Below, in pieces: positions 11,653-21,300 of a stretch of DNA of 64,000 nt. Below the pieces are notes generated by a model. It was not told the DNA's origin. It made no database searches and saw only the letters and a list, made by a program, of their open reading frames with translations. Source of the DNA: Leptospira sp. B5-022 (GTDB lineage: Bacteria > Spirochaetota > Leptospiria > Leptospirales > Leptospiraceae); the NCBI RefSeq assembly GCF_000347035.1, contig NZ_ANIJ01000014.1, forward strand, positions 186,001-250,000. The letters run 5' to 3'. Made by a program: the position numbers and the translations under genes. The first letter of the stretch is position 1, and each line of letters opens with the position of its first letter.

Positions 11653-13190
11653 TGGGTTCCTCCTTAGGACAACCGAATGTCATCTCCGTTCTTTTTTTCG
11701 TACTATTCGTAATTCTTACATTAGGAATTACTTATTGGGCTGCAAAAAAAACCAAAACTTCCAGCGAGTTTTATGCCGCAGGAAGATCCATTACGGGTCT
11801 TCAAAACGGTTTAGCCCTTTCCGGAGATTTTATGTCTGCGGCTTCCTTTCTGGGAATTTCCGGTATGGTAGCCCTGAAAGGTTATGACGGGCTCATTTAT
11901 GCGGTTGGTTGGCTGGTCGGTTGGCCGGCTCTCATGTTCCTTTTAGCGGAACCTTTACGTAATTTAGGAAAATATACGTTTGCCGATGTTTTAGCCGTCC
12001 GTTTAAAACAAAAACCGATCCGGATCGTCGCTTCCATCGGCGGGATCTTAGTAACGATCACCTACTCTATCGCTCAGATCGTCGGTTCCGGAAAACTGAT
12101 CAATCTAATGTTCGGCCTTCCTTACGAGTTTGCGGTTTTGATCGTAGGCGGGGTAATGCTTCTTTACGTTCTTTTCGGAGGAATGATCGCGACTACTTGG
12201 GTGCAGATCATAAAAGCCTGTCTTCTACTTTTCGGTGTCACTCTACTCGTGATCTTATCTTTGGCACAATTCGGTTTCAGCTTAGAGAATTTATTTTCTG
12301 CAGTGGAGAGCAAATTCGGAAGATCCGCTTTAGAGCCGGGGGGATTTGCGGCCAGTCCGATCGATTCTATTTCGTTAGGACTCGCTTTAATGTTCGGTCT
12401 ATTAGGTTTACCTCATATTCTAATGAGGTTTTATACCGTGCCGGACGCAAAAGAAGCCAGAAAATCGGTGGCTTATGCAACCACATTCATTGGATACTTT
12501 TACATCATCATTCCGATCGTAGGTTTTGCGGCTGCAGTTCTCATAGGAAGGGAACAGATCGCAGGAATAGATAAAGGCGGCAATATGGCGGCAGCACTTT
12601 TAGCGGAATTATTAGGCGGCACACCTTTTTTAGGATTTATCGCCGCCGTTGCATTCGCAACAATTCTCGCAGTGGTAGCAGGTCTGACATTAGCTGCGGC
12701 TTCTACCATTTCTCATGATCTTTACTTCAATGTATTCACGGAAGGCAAAGCGACCGAAAAAGAACAGGTTTCCGTCGCTAAGAAGGCAACGGTAATATTC
12801 AGTATTGCCAGCATTCTTATCGGGATCTTATTTAAGGATCAGAATGTGGCATTTATGGTCGGACTGGCATTTGCGATCGCAGCCAGCGGAAATTTTCCTG
12901 CACTAATCTTATCCATTCTTTGGAAAAATTTCAGCACGTTGGGAGGAGTGTTCTCCATTCTGATCGGTTCTATTTCAGCGACCTTGTTTATAATATTCAG
13001 TCCTACGGTCTGGGTGGATGTTTTTAAATTTGACCAGGCGATCTTCCCGCTGAAAAATCCAGCGATCGTTTCCATGTCTTTGGCGTTTCTCTCCGCATTC
13101 ATTTTTTCTAAATTATTTCCGGATGATAATGCCATTGCAAAATACGAATCCGAAAAAGTCAGAGTGTATCTTGGAATCGGTGCGGAATAA
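11652..13190 (+). CDS. actP: ActP-like cation/acetate symporter (sodium:solute symporter family)
   Basis: A 512-residue polytopic inner-membrane protein of the SSS family, with about thirteen hydrophobic segments. Signature segments include TKTSSEFYAAGRSITGLQNG near residue 35-54, GDFMSAASFLGISG, a GLPHILMRFYTVPDAKEAR loop at about 254-272 typical of ActP, and AAASTISHDLYFNV. It probably imports acetate or another short monocarboxylate with sodium or protons. That would suit a spirochaete that lives on fatty acids. The exact substrate cannot be read from sequence, so the symbol is a family-level call. Confidence 0.85.
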   Translation: MGSSLGQPNVISVLFFVLFVILTLGITYWAAKKTKTSSEFYAAGRSITGLQNGLALSGDFMSAASFLGISGMVALKGYDGLIYAVGWLVGWPALMFLLAEPLRNLGKYTFADVLAVRLKQKPIRIVASIGGILVTITYSIAQIVGSGKLINLMFGLPYEFAVLIVGGVMLLYVLFGGMIATTWVQIIKACLLLFGVTLLVILSLAQFGFSLENLFSAVESKFGRSALEPGGFAASPIDSISLGLALMFGLLGLPHILMRFYTVPDAKEARKSVAYATTFIGYFYIIIPIVGFAAAVLIGREQIAGIDKGGNMAAALLAELLGGTPFLGFIAAVAFATILAVVAGLTLAAASTISHDLYFNVFTEGKATEKEQVSVAKKATVIFSIASILIGILFKDQNVAFMVGLAFAIAASGNFPALILSILWKNFSTLGGVFSILIGSISATLFIIFSPTVWVDVFKFDQAIFPLKNPAIVSMSLAFLSAFIFSKLFPDDNAIAKYESEKVRVYLGIGAE

Positions 13191-13203
13191 CAAAAGGGAA
13201 AGA

Positions 13204-13226
13204 AAGCCGCTTATCTAAAGCAGCTT
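13204..13226 (-). terminator. Terminator-like hairpin at the end of the lspA operon
   Basis: On the minus strand AAGCTGCTT and AAGCGGCTT form a nine-pair stem with one G-T wobble, followed by a pyrimidine-rich TCTTTCCCTTTT. It overlaps the stop codon of the AI-2E family gene. The wobble is only tolerated in the minus-strand RNA, which supports action in that direction. Confidence 0.5.
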
Positions 13227-14312
13227 ATGATCTTTCATGGATCTGTAAAGAGAAGCGATAGTCACTTTTAGGATTGCCGCCAGGGGAACTGCTACAAGCA
13301 TTCCGGCGATTCCGAGTAGACTGCCTCCTACTGTGACAGCTCCCACTACGATTACAGGATGGAGGGAAACTGCATCCGAAATGATAACAGGTTGAACGAA
13401 AAAATTATCCACTGCTTGCGCGATCAAGATGACCACAAAGATCGCAAACATGAGTTCGTACATTCCCATTCCGTCGTTGATCGAATTCGGATTAAAAATC
13501 CCTGCACCTTGCGTGAGGGTCATGAACAATGGAGGAACCATACCGATAATAGGCCCTAAATACGGAATGGAGTTTGCGATCCCTACGAATAAAGCAAATA
13601 TATAAAAGAATTTTAAACCGATCGCATAAAATCCGATCATTGACACGGCAGTGATGATCGCGCTTTGGATTACCAAACTCCTCAAATAATTGGTGATCTG
13701 TTCGTTAATTTTTGCGGTCACCATCAACGTCATTTCGAAATACCGATTCGGGACCAAGCTTACAATATTTTTGTAAACTCCGTTCCCGTTTAATAAAAAC
13801 AAAAATGCAAACAACGGTGTGACAACCAAGTATCCGATCAACGTAGGGATCACCGAAACGAGCCCGCTAACCTGAGCATGGATCAACTCGGCAGCTTGTT
13901 TTACGAGTTCGTCGGGACGGATCGTATCTTCCCAGCTTGCCGGATAATCGTTGAACCTAAGCTGGAAACCCACTACCAAATATTTGAACTTGGCTTCGTC
14001 CATGTCTTGTTTCCAATTCTTGATGATAGGCTGCAAAGTGGAAACAATGGGTGGAGCTACTTCGGTAGCGACTAAATAGATAGGAAGACAGATTAAAAAG
14101 ATCAGGATCGCTACCGAGAAGATCCTTGGCACTCCCAATGATTCGAAATAGTTTATGGAGCCGTTAAATATATAGAATAGAATTAAAGAAAGAGCGATAG
14201 GAACAATCAGAAGTTGAAGGCCTATAGCGAAAAATACGATGGCCGCTCCGACCAAAAAGAAAAATATAAATCGGATTACATGTGTGGAGAGCGGTTTCGT
14301 AGGATCAGGCAT
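13215..14312 (-). CDS. AI-2E family (PerM-like) transporter
   Basis: A 365-residue membrane protein of the AI-2E exporter / PerM family (formerly UPF0118). It has paired hydrophobic segments at the N-terminus (about 10-50) and a segment at about 62-84. A soluble loop of roughly 70 residues follows, then a C-terminal block of membrane segments containing IANSIPYLGPIIGMVPPL, the best-conserved stretch of the family, and GIAGMLVAVPLAAILKV. Members export small solutes or act as sodium-proton antiporters; the substrate is unknown. It overlaps the preceding cyclic-nucleotide-binding gene by 8 bp and is the last gene of the operon. Confidence 0.9.
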   Translation of the reverse strand: MPDPTKPLSTHVIRFIFFFLVGAAIVFFAIGLQLLIVPIALSLILFYIFNGSINYFESLGVPRIFSVAILIFLICLPIYLVATEVAPPIVSTLQPIIKNWKQDMDEAKFKYLVVGFQLRFNDYPASWEDTIRPDELVKQAAELIHAQVSGLVSVIPTLIGYLVVTPLFAFLFLLNGNGVYKNIVSLVPNRYFEMTLMVTAKINEQITNYLRSLVIQSAIITAVSMIGFYAIGLKFFYIFALFVGIANSIPYLGPIIGMVPPLFMTLTQGAGIFNPNSINDGMGMYELMFAIFVVILIAQAVDNFFVQPVIISDAVSLHPVIVVGAVTVGGSLLGIAGMLVAVPLAAILKVTIASLYRSMKDHKLL

Positions 14313-14832
14313 TTTTTTGTCTGCCCTTGTAATATGCTTTTTCCAATAACTGATTGGTCTTTTGAAGCCTTTCTACTACAACTCCGGTTAGACTCAATAA
14401 GATCTCTATACCTATCTTAGGTTTGGTTTCTATAATTTCCTTCAAGTCAGGTTGGAAAAACCCGAGTAAAGTGGAAGGCTCTTGGGCAATCGCGGTTGCC
14501 GTCCTTCTCTCTTCGGAAAATAAGGAAAGTTCTCCAAAAAATGAATGTTGATCCAAATGGGCCAAATCCAATTCCACTCCGTCCCTAACGGAACGAATGG
14601 CAACTTTTCCGTCAAAGATCATATAAAATCCTGCTCCGGCTTCCCCTTGTCTGAAAATTTCCTCTCCTTCGGAATATTGCCTAACGTGGACAAGTCTTGC
14701 GATCTCGTGCAAGGTCCTTCTTTTCAATTTTCCGAATACGGATGTTTCTCGAAGGAAACGTATGATCTCCGGATTGGAGGTTCCCTTCTTCTTTATTATT
14801 TTCTTCCAAATGGGGAGTTGCAGAAAATTCAA
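14305..14832 (-). CDS. Cyclic-nucleotide-binding domain protein
   Basis: A 175-residue protein with one cNMP-binding domain at about residues 30-145. It contains EGEEIFRQGEAGAGFYMI, and the phosphate-binding cassette is FFGELSLFSEERRTATA. The Glu and Arg of the cassette are present, so it should bind cAMP or cGMP. Only a short helical tail follows, with no helix-turn-helix, so it is not a CRP-type regulator. It probably modulates a partner. It sits 2 bp after lspA and overlaps the permease gene, so it may sense nucleotides for a membrane process. Confidence 0.88.
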   Translation of the reverse strand: MNFLQLPIWKKIIKKKGTSNPEIIRFLRETSVFGKLKRRTLHEIARLVHVRQYSEGEEIFRQGEAGAGFYMIFDGKVAIRSVRDGVELDLAHLDQHSFFGELSLFSEERRTATAIAQEPSTLLGFFQPDLKEIIETKPKIGIEILLSLTGVVVERLQKTNQLLEKAYYKGRQKNA

Positions 14833-14834
14833 AA

Positions 14835-15392
14835 CTACTTCTTATCCTCTTCGATTTTCATGGTAAGGATCAGGATCACCAGTCCCACGCTCACGCAGGA
14901 ATCCGCAAAATTAAATGCGGGCCATCTATCGATCAAAAGCCAGTTCGGCCAATCGAAGTCTAAAAAGTCCACTACTCCGATAAATCTTCCTTCATAACGA
15001 TTTTCTACAAATCCGAACTCGGCTCCGATCCCGATAATTTTTACGAAAAACTTATCGATAAAATTCCCGAAGGCTCCTGACATTACCAATGCCCAACCGG
15101 CAGGATGGCCTAGGTCCGAATTTTTCCAACGATATGCGATCAGCACTAAGATCGCGACTGCAGTCAAAGCCAGAGAAGTCCTTGGAAATCCTTGGAAAAG
15201 ACCCATCACAAAACCCGTATTGAAGGTCAGGGTTAAACGGAAAAAATCCCCTAACAATTCGATCGGGTTATGAGGTCTTAGGTATAAGATCGCGATATAC
15301 TTGGTAACCAGATCTATAACTGTTCCAATAATCACACTGATGATGAAGATAGGCGGGTATACCTCTAAGAATTTCTTTTCGAAATATTTCAC
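14835..15392 (-). CDS. lspA: Lipoprotein signal peptidase (signal peptidase II)
   Basis: Cleaves lipoprotein signal peptides in the inner membrane after lipidation. The 185-residue protein has four membrane segments and both catalytic aspartates: one in [10 protein letters not shown] (about 106-115) and one in FNFADSC near residue 158-164. The [11 protein letters not shown] motif also fits. The usual Asn-x-x-Asp-Arg is Asn-Phe-Ile-Asp-Lys here. It overlaps the UbiB-like gene by 4 bp. Spirochaetes carry many lipoproteins, at least seven of them in this window, so the enzyme is central to envelope assembly. Confidence 0.95.
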   Translation of the reverse strand: MKYFEKKFLEVYPPIFIISVIIGTVIDLVTKYIAILYLRPHNPIELLGDFFRLTLTFNTGFVMGLFQGFPRTSLALTAVAILVLIAYRWKNSDLGHPAGWALVMSGAFGNFIDKFFVKIIGIGAEFGFVENRYEGRFIGVVDFLDFDWPNWLLIDRWPAFNFADSCVSVGLVILILTMKIEEDKK

Positions 15393-17092
15393 TGACGATT
15401 CCTTTTAGTGCTGAATTTATTTTTGATAACTGATAGAGCAAGGAGGATTCCGAAGAAAACGGATACTCCATAAGCCACCATTGCTTGAGTTTCGATCCCT
15501 TTATCCAATCGATCGGTTCCATAATGGATACCGAAAAGTATAAATGCGGTGCTGATGATCTGATGACCTAAAGAGTATATTTTCTTGGTATGTTGTTCCA
15601 GATCCGGAAGTTTATAGGCCTGCTTGCCTCGGTTTAAATTTTTAACCGCCTGTAATAATTCCCCAGGCAGAGAAACGGCCTGACCCCAAATACCGCCTTC
15701 CTGGACCAATACCTTCTGCCATTGGTTCTCTCCTTGGAAGACCAGGCCCTTAAACGGTTTTTCCCCATAATCCAAGACAGTACGATACGGATCCAGGCTT
15801 GCAGTAATCCCGACTAGAAGGCCGAGCACTCTTTCCAAAGGAACAAGTGCGGTCGGCAATTGGATCATTCGGAGAAGCCCGCGAAGACTGGAATTGATCT
15901 CTTTTAGAAATTTCAGATCTTCAGGAGTATGGATCTGCTCAAACTTGATATTTTGAAAAGAGTCCGTATCAGATAGGAACTTGGACAGTTTTTCCATGGA
16001 ATAGCGGACTACTTCCTCTACCTTATCCCTATCCGCTTTTTTGGAAACGAGTCCCAACTCATCCAATGCCTCTACGAGTGCCGGATAGTCCTTTGTCATT
16101 GCGCATAGTATAATCTTTCTAAGTGCAATTGCCTGGCTGGGAGGAATTTCTCCCACTGCTCCGAAATCTATAAAACAAAGTTTTTCATCCGGAGTATAGA
16201 TCATATTTCCCGGATGAGGATCCGCATGATAAAACCTATATTCGAATATCATAAGAATATAAGCTCTGATCAATAGGTCCACCGGTCTGGACTTAGCTTG
16301 TCCTTTTTTTAAAGTGCCTGCCTGAGTAATACGGATCCCTTCAATAAATTGAGCGGTCAAAACACTCTTACCGCTCCATTCTGGGATGAGTTTCGGAAAA
16401 ACGTAATCCGGCTCTTCCGCAAAATATCTTGCCATACGATCCATGGACTCCGCTTCTAATCGAAGATCCGTTTCTCTACCGACTAACTTTGCAATTTCCT
16501 TATGTACGATCTTAAAATCGAATCGGACCAGGAATCGGTTGATCCTTTTTAGGAATTTACGAACGGCCTTTAGATCTTTTTCGATTATATCTTCGATGCC
16601 GGGATATAAAATTTTAACCGCTACTTTTTCTCCCTTAAAAGTGGCGGAATGCACCTGAGCAATGGATGCCGAAGCGAGAGGTGCTTCCGAAATATCCGGA
16701 AAAACTTCCGCAATCTCTTTTCCGAATTCTTTTTTGAATCTTTCCTTAATTTCCGCAAAAGGATGAGGGGGAACACGATCCTGCAAATCTTGCAAAGGAT
16801 CGGTAAAACTTTCAGGGAATAAATGAGATAGTGACGCGAAATATTGACCGAGTTTTATGTATACTCCTCCCATCTTCAGGAAGAAGTCCCTACATTCTAA
16901 GCCCAATGATTTATAAAATTCTAATTCTCTTTCTTCTCTAGATTTGGATGAAAGAAATAATCTTACGAATTTATAATACCAGAATAGACTGAATATTTTT
17001 TTCCAAAGAAAGAAACTCCCTCTGTAGTATCTTCCTCTTGCGGAATAAGAAGGTAATTGATTGGAATTTGTGGACTGGGGGCTTACCTGCAT
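15389..17092 (-). CDS. AarF/UbiB/ABC1 family atypical kinase
   Basis: A 567-residue member of the UbiB (ADCK/Coq8) family of atypical protein-kinase-like ATPases. Landmarks are the family-specific KLGQ of the KxGQ motif (about residue 80), [20 protein letters not shown] with the A-rich nucleotide loop and lysine, QFIEGIRI, and [11 protein letters not shown] followed by CFIDFGAVG. Two hydrophobic segments near the C-terminus anchor it in the membrane. Relatives support quinone or other isoprenoid lipid metabolism. Leptospira uses menaquinone, and mqnA is elsewhere in the window, so a link to quinone synthesis is possible but not shown. It follows the oxidoreductase gene by 4 bp. Confidence 0.9.
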   Translation of the reverse strand: MQVSPQSTNSNQLPSYSARGRYYRGSFFLWKKIFSLFWYYKFVRLFLSSKSREERELEFYKSLGLECRDFFLKMGGVYIKLGQYFASLSHLFPESFTDPLQDLQDRVPPHPFAEIKERFKKEFGKEIAEVFPDISEAPLASASIAQVHSATFKGEKVAVKILYPGIEDIIEKDLKAVRKFLKRINRFLVRFDFKIVHKEIAKLVGRETDLRLEAESMDRMARYFAEEPDYVFPKLIPEWSGKSVLTAQFIEGIRITQAGTLKKGQAKSRPVDLLIRAYILMIFEYRFYHADPHPGNMIYTPDEKLCFIDFGAVGEIPPSQAIALRKIILCAMTKDYPALVEALDELGLVSKKADRDKVEEVVRYSMEKLSKFLSDTDSFQNIKFEQIHTPEDLKFLKEINSSLRGLLRMIQLPTALVPLERVLGLLVGITASLDPYRTVLDYGEKPFKGLVFQGENQWQKVLVQEGGIWGQAVSLPGELLQAVKNLNRGKQAYKLPDLEQHTKKIYSLGHQIISTAFILFGIHYGTDRLDKGIETQAMVAYGVSVFFGILLALSVIKNKFSTKRNRQ

Positions 17093-17096
17093 ACGA

Positions 17097-18152
17097 TTAG
17101 ATTTCCGAAACCGTTCTGATCTCGGCGCCGGTCTTGATCTTATGTAAAAGTTCCATGATGCCTAGATTTTCTCCGATGTCCCCGGTCATTCCTTTCGATT
17201 TTCCCGTAAGAACTTTGTGTATCTCCGCATAAAGGTTCATAAAGGGGTTCGATCCGAGGAATGATTTTTCGGGAAATGAGACTTCCGTCAAACTATTAAA
17301 TCCCTTGTATTTCTTAGAAGGTTTGGAAACAAAAAGTCTCATACCGTCATTGGAAAGAAGGATACGGGCCTCCTCGGTCATAATATCCATTTCGAATTGG
17401 AAATATTTTCTCATTCCCCCCGCCTCCAAAAACACGGCAGGGCCGGATTTATATTCCAAGAACGCGAGCGCTCGATCTTCTATCGGAATTCCCTTTCTTC
17501 TAGTTAAAGAAGATCGGATCCGATCCGGTTTACCCAAAAACCAATACACCAAATCCACTGCATGAGTTCCGTCATGGAATAAGGGTCCTGTCCTTCCTTG
17601 GAAGGCTCTACCCGGAGACAAGGCGGAAGTCAAAACCGAGGCGCGGATCGTTCGTATAGGTCCGTACTTGCGGGAATCCAGAACCTCCTTAGCCCATAGA
17701 TATTTGGGATGGTATCTTCTCTCATGATTGATCCAAATACGGATCCCTTTTTTACGCGAAATTTTCTCCAAATCCTTAGCCTGAAGGAAAGTCTCACAAA
17801 CCGGTTTTTCGATCAGAAAATTTTTAATACCTTTTTCGATCCATTCCAACGCATTACGATAATGAGATTCGGAAGGACTTGAAATGATCGCAAGGTCCGG
17901 TTTTATATTAGAAGGAAAATGATCTGGATCGGAGAAGGTCAGATCTCGGGGGAATTTCCACTGTTTGCGAAACGTCTCCCTTTTATCCGGATTCGGATCC
18001 ACTCCCCCCACAAGTTCAAAATTCTTTTTCCCCCAAGAAGAAAATAGGACCCCGGAGTGAGTGCAAGGTTTGGACCGATATGGATCTTTTTCCAAGGAAG
18101 AAGCGATCCGTCCCAAACCGATTAAAACAACCTTGGTTTTTCGCATCCGCAT
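17097..18152 (-). CDS. Gfo/Idh/MocA family NAD(P)-dependent oxidoreductase
   Basis: A 351-residue dehydrogenase. The N-terminal Rossmann motif KVVLIGLGRIASSLE lies at about residues 6-20, and the catalytic-type lysine is in EKPVCETFLQAKDL. NHERRYHPKYLWAK and FHDGTHAVDLVYWFLG mark the C-terminal substrate domain. Members oxidise sugars, inositols or nucleotide sugars; the substrate is not predictable here. The gene begins 84 bp from divergent murF and heads the operon with the UbiB-like kinase, lspA, the cNMP-binding protein and the permease. A second ATG at 18146 is also possible. Confidence 0.88.
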   Translation of the reverse strand: MRMRKTKVVLIGLGRIASSLEKDPYRSKPCTHSGVLFSSWGKKNFELVGGVDPNPDKRETFRKQWKFPRDLTFSDPDHFPSNIKPDLAIISSPSESHYRNALEWIEKGIKNFLIEKPVCETFLQAKDLEKISRKKGIRIWINHERRYHPKYLWAKEVLDSRKYGPIRTIRASVLTSALSPGRAFQGRTGPLFHDGTHAVDLVYWFLGKPDRIRSSLTRRKGIPIEDRALAFLEYKSGPAVFLEAGGMRKYFQFEMDIMTEEARILLSNDGMRLFVSKPSKKYKGFNSLTEVSFPEKSFLGSNPFMNLYAEIHKVLTGKSKGMTGDIGENLGIMELLHKIKTGAEIRTVSEI

Positions 18153-18235
18153 ACTTGATAACCCGGACCGGAACTCTGCAAGAGGAATTTTTAAAAATAG
18201 ACTGCGAGTATTTTAGGAGGGAAGATATTGGGCGC

Positions 18236-19648
18236 ATGAAAGCCCCATTCCAATACGATCCGGAAACAGTAAGAAGGATATTACAATGCCCGTCGGACTT
18301 CTCCTTTCAAAAAGAATCGGAGATCACAAGCATAAGCACGGTATCCGGAATGGTGGAACCGGGAAGTTTATTCGTACCCTTGAGGGGAAATCGGGACGGA
18401 CATGTATTTATTTTAGATGCCTTGGAAAAAGGAACCTCTTATTTTTTATGCGAGAAAGGCCATCCAATTTTAGAAACTCTCACCCAGGAACAAAGATCGA
18501 AAGCGATCCAAGTCAAGGACACATTACTCGCTCTAGGAAAACTGGCTTCATTTCATCGATCCAGATTCAACCCCGTCTTGATCGCAGTCACAGGTTCCAG
18601 CGGAAAGACAACCACGAAAGAGATCCTGTCCTCTTGCCTTTCCCCTTTGGAAGAAGGTTTGGTAGTCACTGAAAAAAACTATAATAACGAGATCGGAGTG
18701 CCTTTCACATTATTTAGGATCAATCCTAAAACCAGATACGTTGTCTGCGAGATGGGAATGAACCATGCCGGGGAAATTTCCAGGTTAACCAAAATGGCAA
18801 GGCCGGATTATTCAGTTATCACAACGATCGGAACCGCACATATAGAATTATTAGGTTCTAAAAAAGGGATCGCAAAAGCAAAATCGGAAATTCTGGAAGG
18901 GATGAACAAAGATGGAGTATTATTCTATCCTGAATCCGGAGAATATAAGAATTTTCTAAAGCGAAGATGCCTACGTTACGGGATCAAATTCAAATCGATC
19001 CCTCTAAAAAGAAGGTTAGAGATCGTCGAAACCACTAGGGAAGGATTTAAGATCTCATTCCTAAATTATTCTTTGGATTGGAGCCTTCCAGGGATCAAAC
19101 TCCTGGAAAACTTGGCATTATGTGTTTCGGTTTTGGAGGAATTAGGAACTCCTACGGATTGGATCCAGAACGGCATTCAAAACTTCAGATCCGGCGACAA
19201 ACGATTGGATTTCCAAGAAGGAAATTATAAAATTCTAAACGATACGTATAATGCAAATAGAGAATCCATGTTGTCTTCTCTGGAGGCTTGCTCCCAAATT
19301 TCCGGAGAAGAAGGATTTTATGCAGTACTCGGAGACATGAAAGAAGTGGGAAATTATTCCCGTAAGTTCCATACCGAGATCGGAAATTTTGCCGCAAGTT
19401 TAAAAAACTGCAAAGGAATCTTTTTATTCGGATCGGAATCTTCTCATGCGCTAAAGAGTTTCCGGAAAAAAGCAAAGTCCGGCCTTCTATCCTTTTCTTT
19501 TCCGGGAAACGAAGAAGGACTCAAAAACTTAGTGGATACGATCCGTAGAGAAGTACCCAAGGGTTCTTATTTATTAGCGAAGGCCTCGCGAGGAATGAAA
19601 TTAGAAAGAGCCGTAGAAGAATTAAATTCAGGAATCAACGGTTTCTAA
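18236..19648 (+). CDS. murF: UDP-N-acetylmuramoyl-tripeptide--D-alanyl-D-alanine ligase
   Basis: Adds D-Ala-D-Ala to the UDP-MurNAc-tripeptide in the cytoplasm, completing the soluble peptidoglycan precursor. The ATP-binding loop TGSSGKTTTKE lies near residue 119. VCEMGMNHAGEISRLT, NDTYNANRES and AVLGDMKEVG follow as in MurF. The frame extends upstream across the divergent oxidoreductase start. The ATG at 18236 gives a normal length (470 residues). A GGAGG at 18216-18220 is far for this ATG and would better suit an ATT at 18227, so the exact start is uncertain. It lies about 10 kb from the main mur cluster, with purE next. Confidence 0.93.
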   Translation: MKAPFQYDPETVRRILQCPSDFSFQKESEITSISTVSGMVEPGSLFVPLRGNRDGHVFILDALEKGTSYFLCEKGHPILETLTQEQRSKAIQVKDTLLALGKLASFHRSRFNPVLIAVTGSSGKTTTKEILSSCLSPLEEGLVVTEKNYNNEIGVPFTLFRINPKTRYVVCEMGMNHAGEISRLTKMARPDYSVITTIGTAHIELLGSKKGIAKAKSEILEGMNKDGVLFYPESGEYKNFLKRRCLRYGIKFKSIPLKRRLEIVETTREGFKISFLNYSLDWSLPGIKLLENLALCVSVLEELGTPTDWIQNGIQNFRSGDKRLDFQEGNYKILNDTYNANRESMLSSLEACSQISGEEGFYAVLGDMKEVGNYSRKFHTEIGNFAASLKNCKGIFLFGSESSHALKSFRKKAKSGLLSFSFPGNEEGLKNLVDTIRREVPKGSYLLAKASRGMKLERAVEELNSGINGF

Positions 19649-19696
19649 AACGTTTTCGGACTTGCCTCGGAGTCGACCATAAAGGAATTTGCTAGT

Positions 19697-20185
19697 GTGA
19701 AAACGAAAGTTGCCGTTATAATGGGAAGCAGTTCCGATTGGGAAACCATGAAAGAAGCGGTCTCCATCCTGAAACAATTCGGGATAGATAGTCATACCGA
19801 GATCGTATCCGCACATCGTTCTCCAGAACTATTATTCGAATTTTCCAAAACCGCGAGATCCAAAGGATTCGAGATTATTATCGCGGGAGCCGGTGGTGCG
19901 GCCCATCTTCCAGGAATGGTGGCGTCTCTTACAACTCTGCCTGTATTAGGAGTGCCTGTTCAAAGTAAGGCACTATCGGGATTAGACAGTTTATTATCCA
20001 TAGTGCAGATGCCGGGAGGAGTTCCGGTCGGAACGCTTGCGATCGGTACTGCGGGTGCGAAAAATGCAGGATTACTAGCTGCAAGAATACTATCCCTGCA
20101 AGACGAAAACTTATCCGAAAAATTGGAACAATACAGAAACGATATCAAAGAAGAAGCATTGTCCAAGAACAAAGACCTAATATGA
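19697..20185 (+). CDS. purE: N5-carboxyaminoimidazole ribonucleotide mutase
   Basis: Class I PurE, which converts N5-CAIR to CAIR in purine synthesis. The 162-residue protein has [10 protein letters not shown] at 9-18, SAHRSPE at about 38-44 with the catalytic histidine, and [13 protein letters not shown]. It starts with GTG, preceded by AAGGA. The stop overlaps purK by 4 bp, the usual purEK arrangement. About 50 bp separate it from murF, so the three genes may share transcripts. Confidence 0.96.
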   Translation: MKTKVAVIMGSSSDWETMKEAVSILKQFGIDSHTEIVSAHRSPELLFEFSKTARSKGFEIIIAGAGGAAHLPGMVASLTTLPVLGVPVQSKALSGLDSLLSIVQMPGGVPVGTLAIGTAGAKNAGLLAARILSLQDENLSEKLEQYRNDIKEEALSKNKDLI

Positions 20186-21300
20186 AAAAAAATCTACTTC
20201 CTCCCGCAAGGCTTGGAGTGATGGGATCGGGGCAGCTTGGAAGAATGTTCGCCCAAGAAGCGATCCGAATGGGTTATCAGGTATCCGTTTATTCTCCGGA
20301 GCGAAATAGTCCCGCCTCCTTAGTGGGAGCTAATGAGACTGTTGCACCATACGAAGACGAAGAATCACTTCAAATATTTCTAAGGTCCATCGACGCACTT
20401 ACATTCGAATTCGAGAATATACCCGGAGGAGAATTGAACTTCATCTCCGAATATTCCAGAAAATCCTCTCTCCCGGTCTTTCCAAGTCCGGAGTGTATCC
20501 GGATCGCACAACATAGGATCAGGGAAAAAACATTATTTTCTAAATTAGGACTTCCTACTGTACCTTTTTATCCGATCACAAATAAAGCGGAAGCTGAAAA
20601 AGCGGCAGAGACATCCAAGTTCCCCGCTGTCCTAAAAACTTCTTCTTTCGGATACGACGGAAAAGGACAGACAAAATTCAGAACCAAAGAAGAATTCAGG
20701 GCATGGGTCGGTTCATTGGGACAAGAACCGCTCGATCTGATCTTAGAAGAATGGTACGAGTTCGACAAAGAAGGTTCTGTCATTTTAGCAAGGGACCAAG
20801 AAGGAAATACACTATGTTATTCACCTTCCGAAAATATTCATAAAAATCATATCTTGGACACCACTATCCATCCGGGAAATTTTACGGACTCGATCAAAAG
20901 ACAAATGGTCGAATCCGCCAAAATCCTTGCAAAAGGAATCGGATATGTAGGCGTATTCGGTCTGGAATTCTTTATCAAAGGTGATAAGATCGTCCTAAAT
21001 GAATTTGCTCCAAGACCGCATAACTCAGGTCATTTCTCGCAAAACGGAGCGAATATCTCCCAGTTCCAACTCCAACTCAGATGTCTCACGGGACTTCCGC
21101 TTCCTTCAGAACTTTCTTCTCATCCATCTTCCATGAAAAATATATTAGGCCAGGACTATCTTCCCGATTCGACTCTTTGGGCGAAATATCTTGCGGACGA
21201 AAGATACACGTTACATCTTTACGGCAAGTCCGAGCCGAGACAAGATCGGAAAATGGGACATTGGAATTATGTGGGAGAAAGACCGGAAAAGGCGTTTTAG
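20182..21300 (+). CDS. purK: N5-carboxyaminoimidazole ribonucleotide synthase
   Basis: ATP-grasp enzyme that makes N5-CAIR from AIR, bicarbonate and ATP, feeding PurE. The 372-residue protein has the N-terminal dinucleotide-like [17 protein letters not shown], an ATP-grasp core with [17 protein letters not shown], and [14 protein letters not shown] near the C-terminal metal-binding region. These are all diagnostic for PurK. It overlaps purE by 4 bp. Its 3' end overlaps the convergent flippase-like gene by 4 bp, so the two transcripts must run into each other's ends. Confidence 0.96.
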   Translation: MKKNLLPPARLGVMGSGQLGRMFAQEAIRMGYQVSVYSPERNSPASLVGANETVAPYEDEESLQIFLRSIDALTFEFENIPGGELNFISEYSRKSSLPVFPSPECIRIAQHRIREKTLFSKLGLPTVPFYPITNKAEAEKAAETSKFPAVLKTSSFGYDGKGQTKFRTKEEFRAWVGSLGQEPLDLILEEWYEFDKEGSVILARDQEGNTLCYSPSENIHKNHILDTTIHPGNFTDSIKRQMVESAKILAKGIGYVGVFGLEFFIKGDKIVLNEFAPRPHNSGHFSQNGANISQFQLQLRCLTGLPLPSELSSHPSSMKNILGQDYLPDSTLWAKYLADERYTLHLYGKSEPRQDRKMGHWNYVGERPEKAF

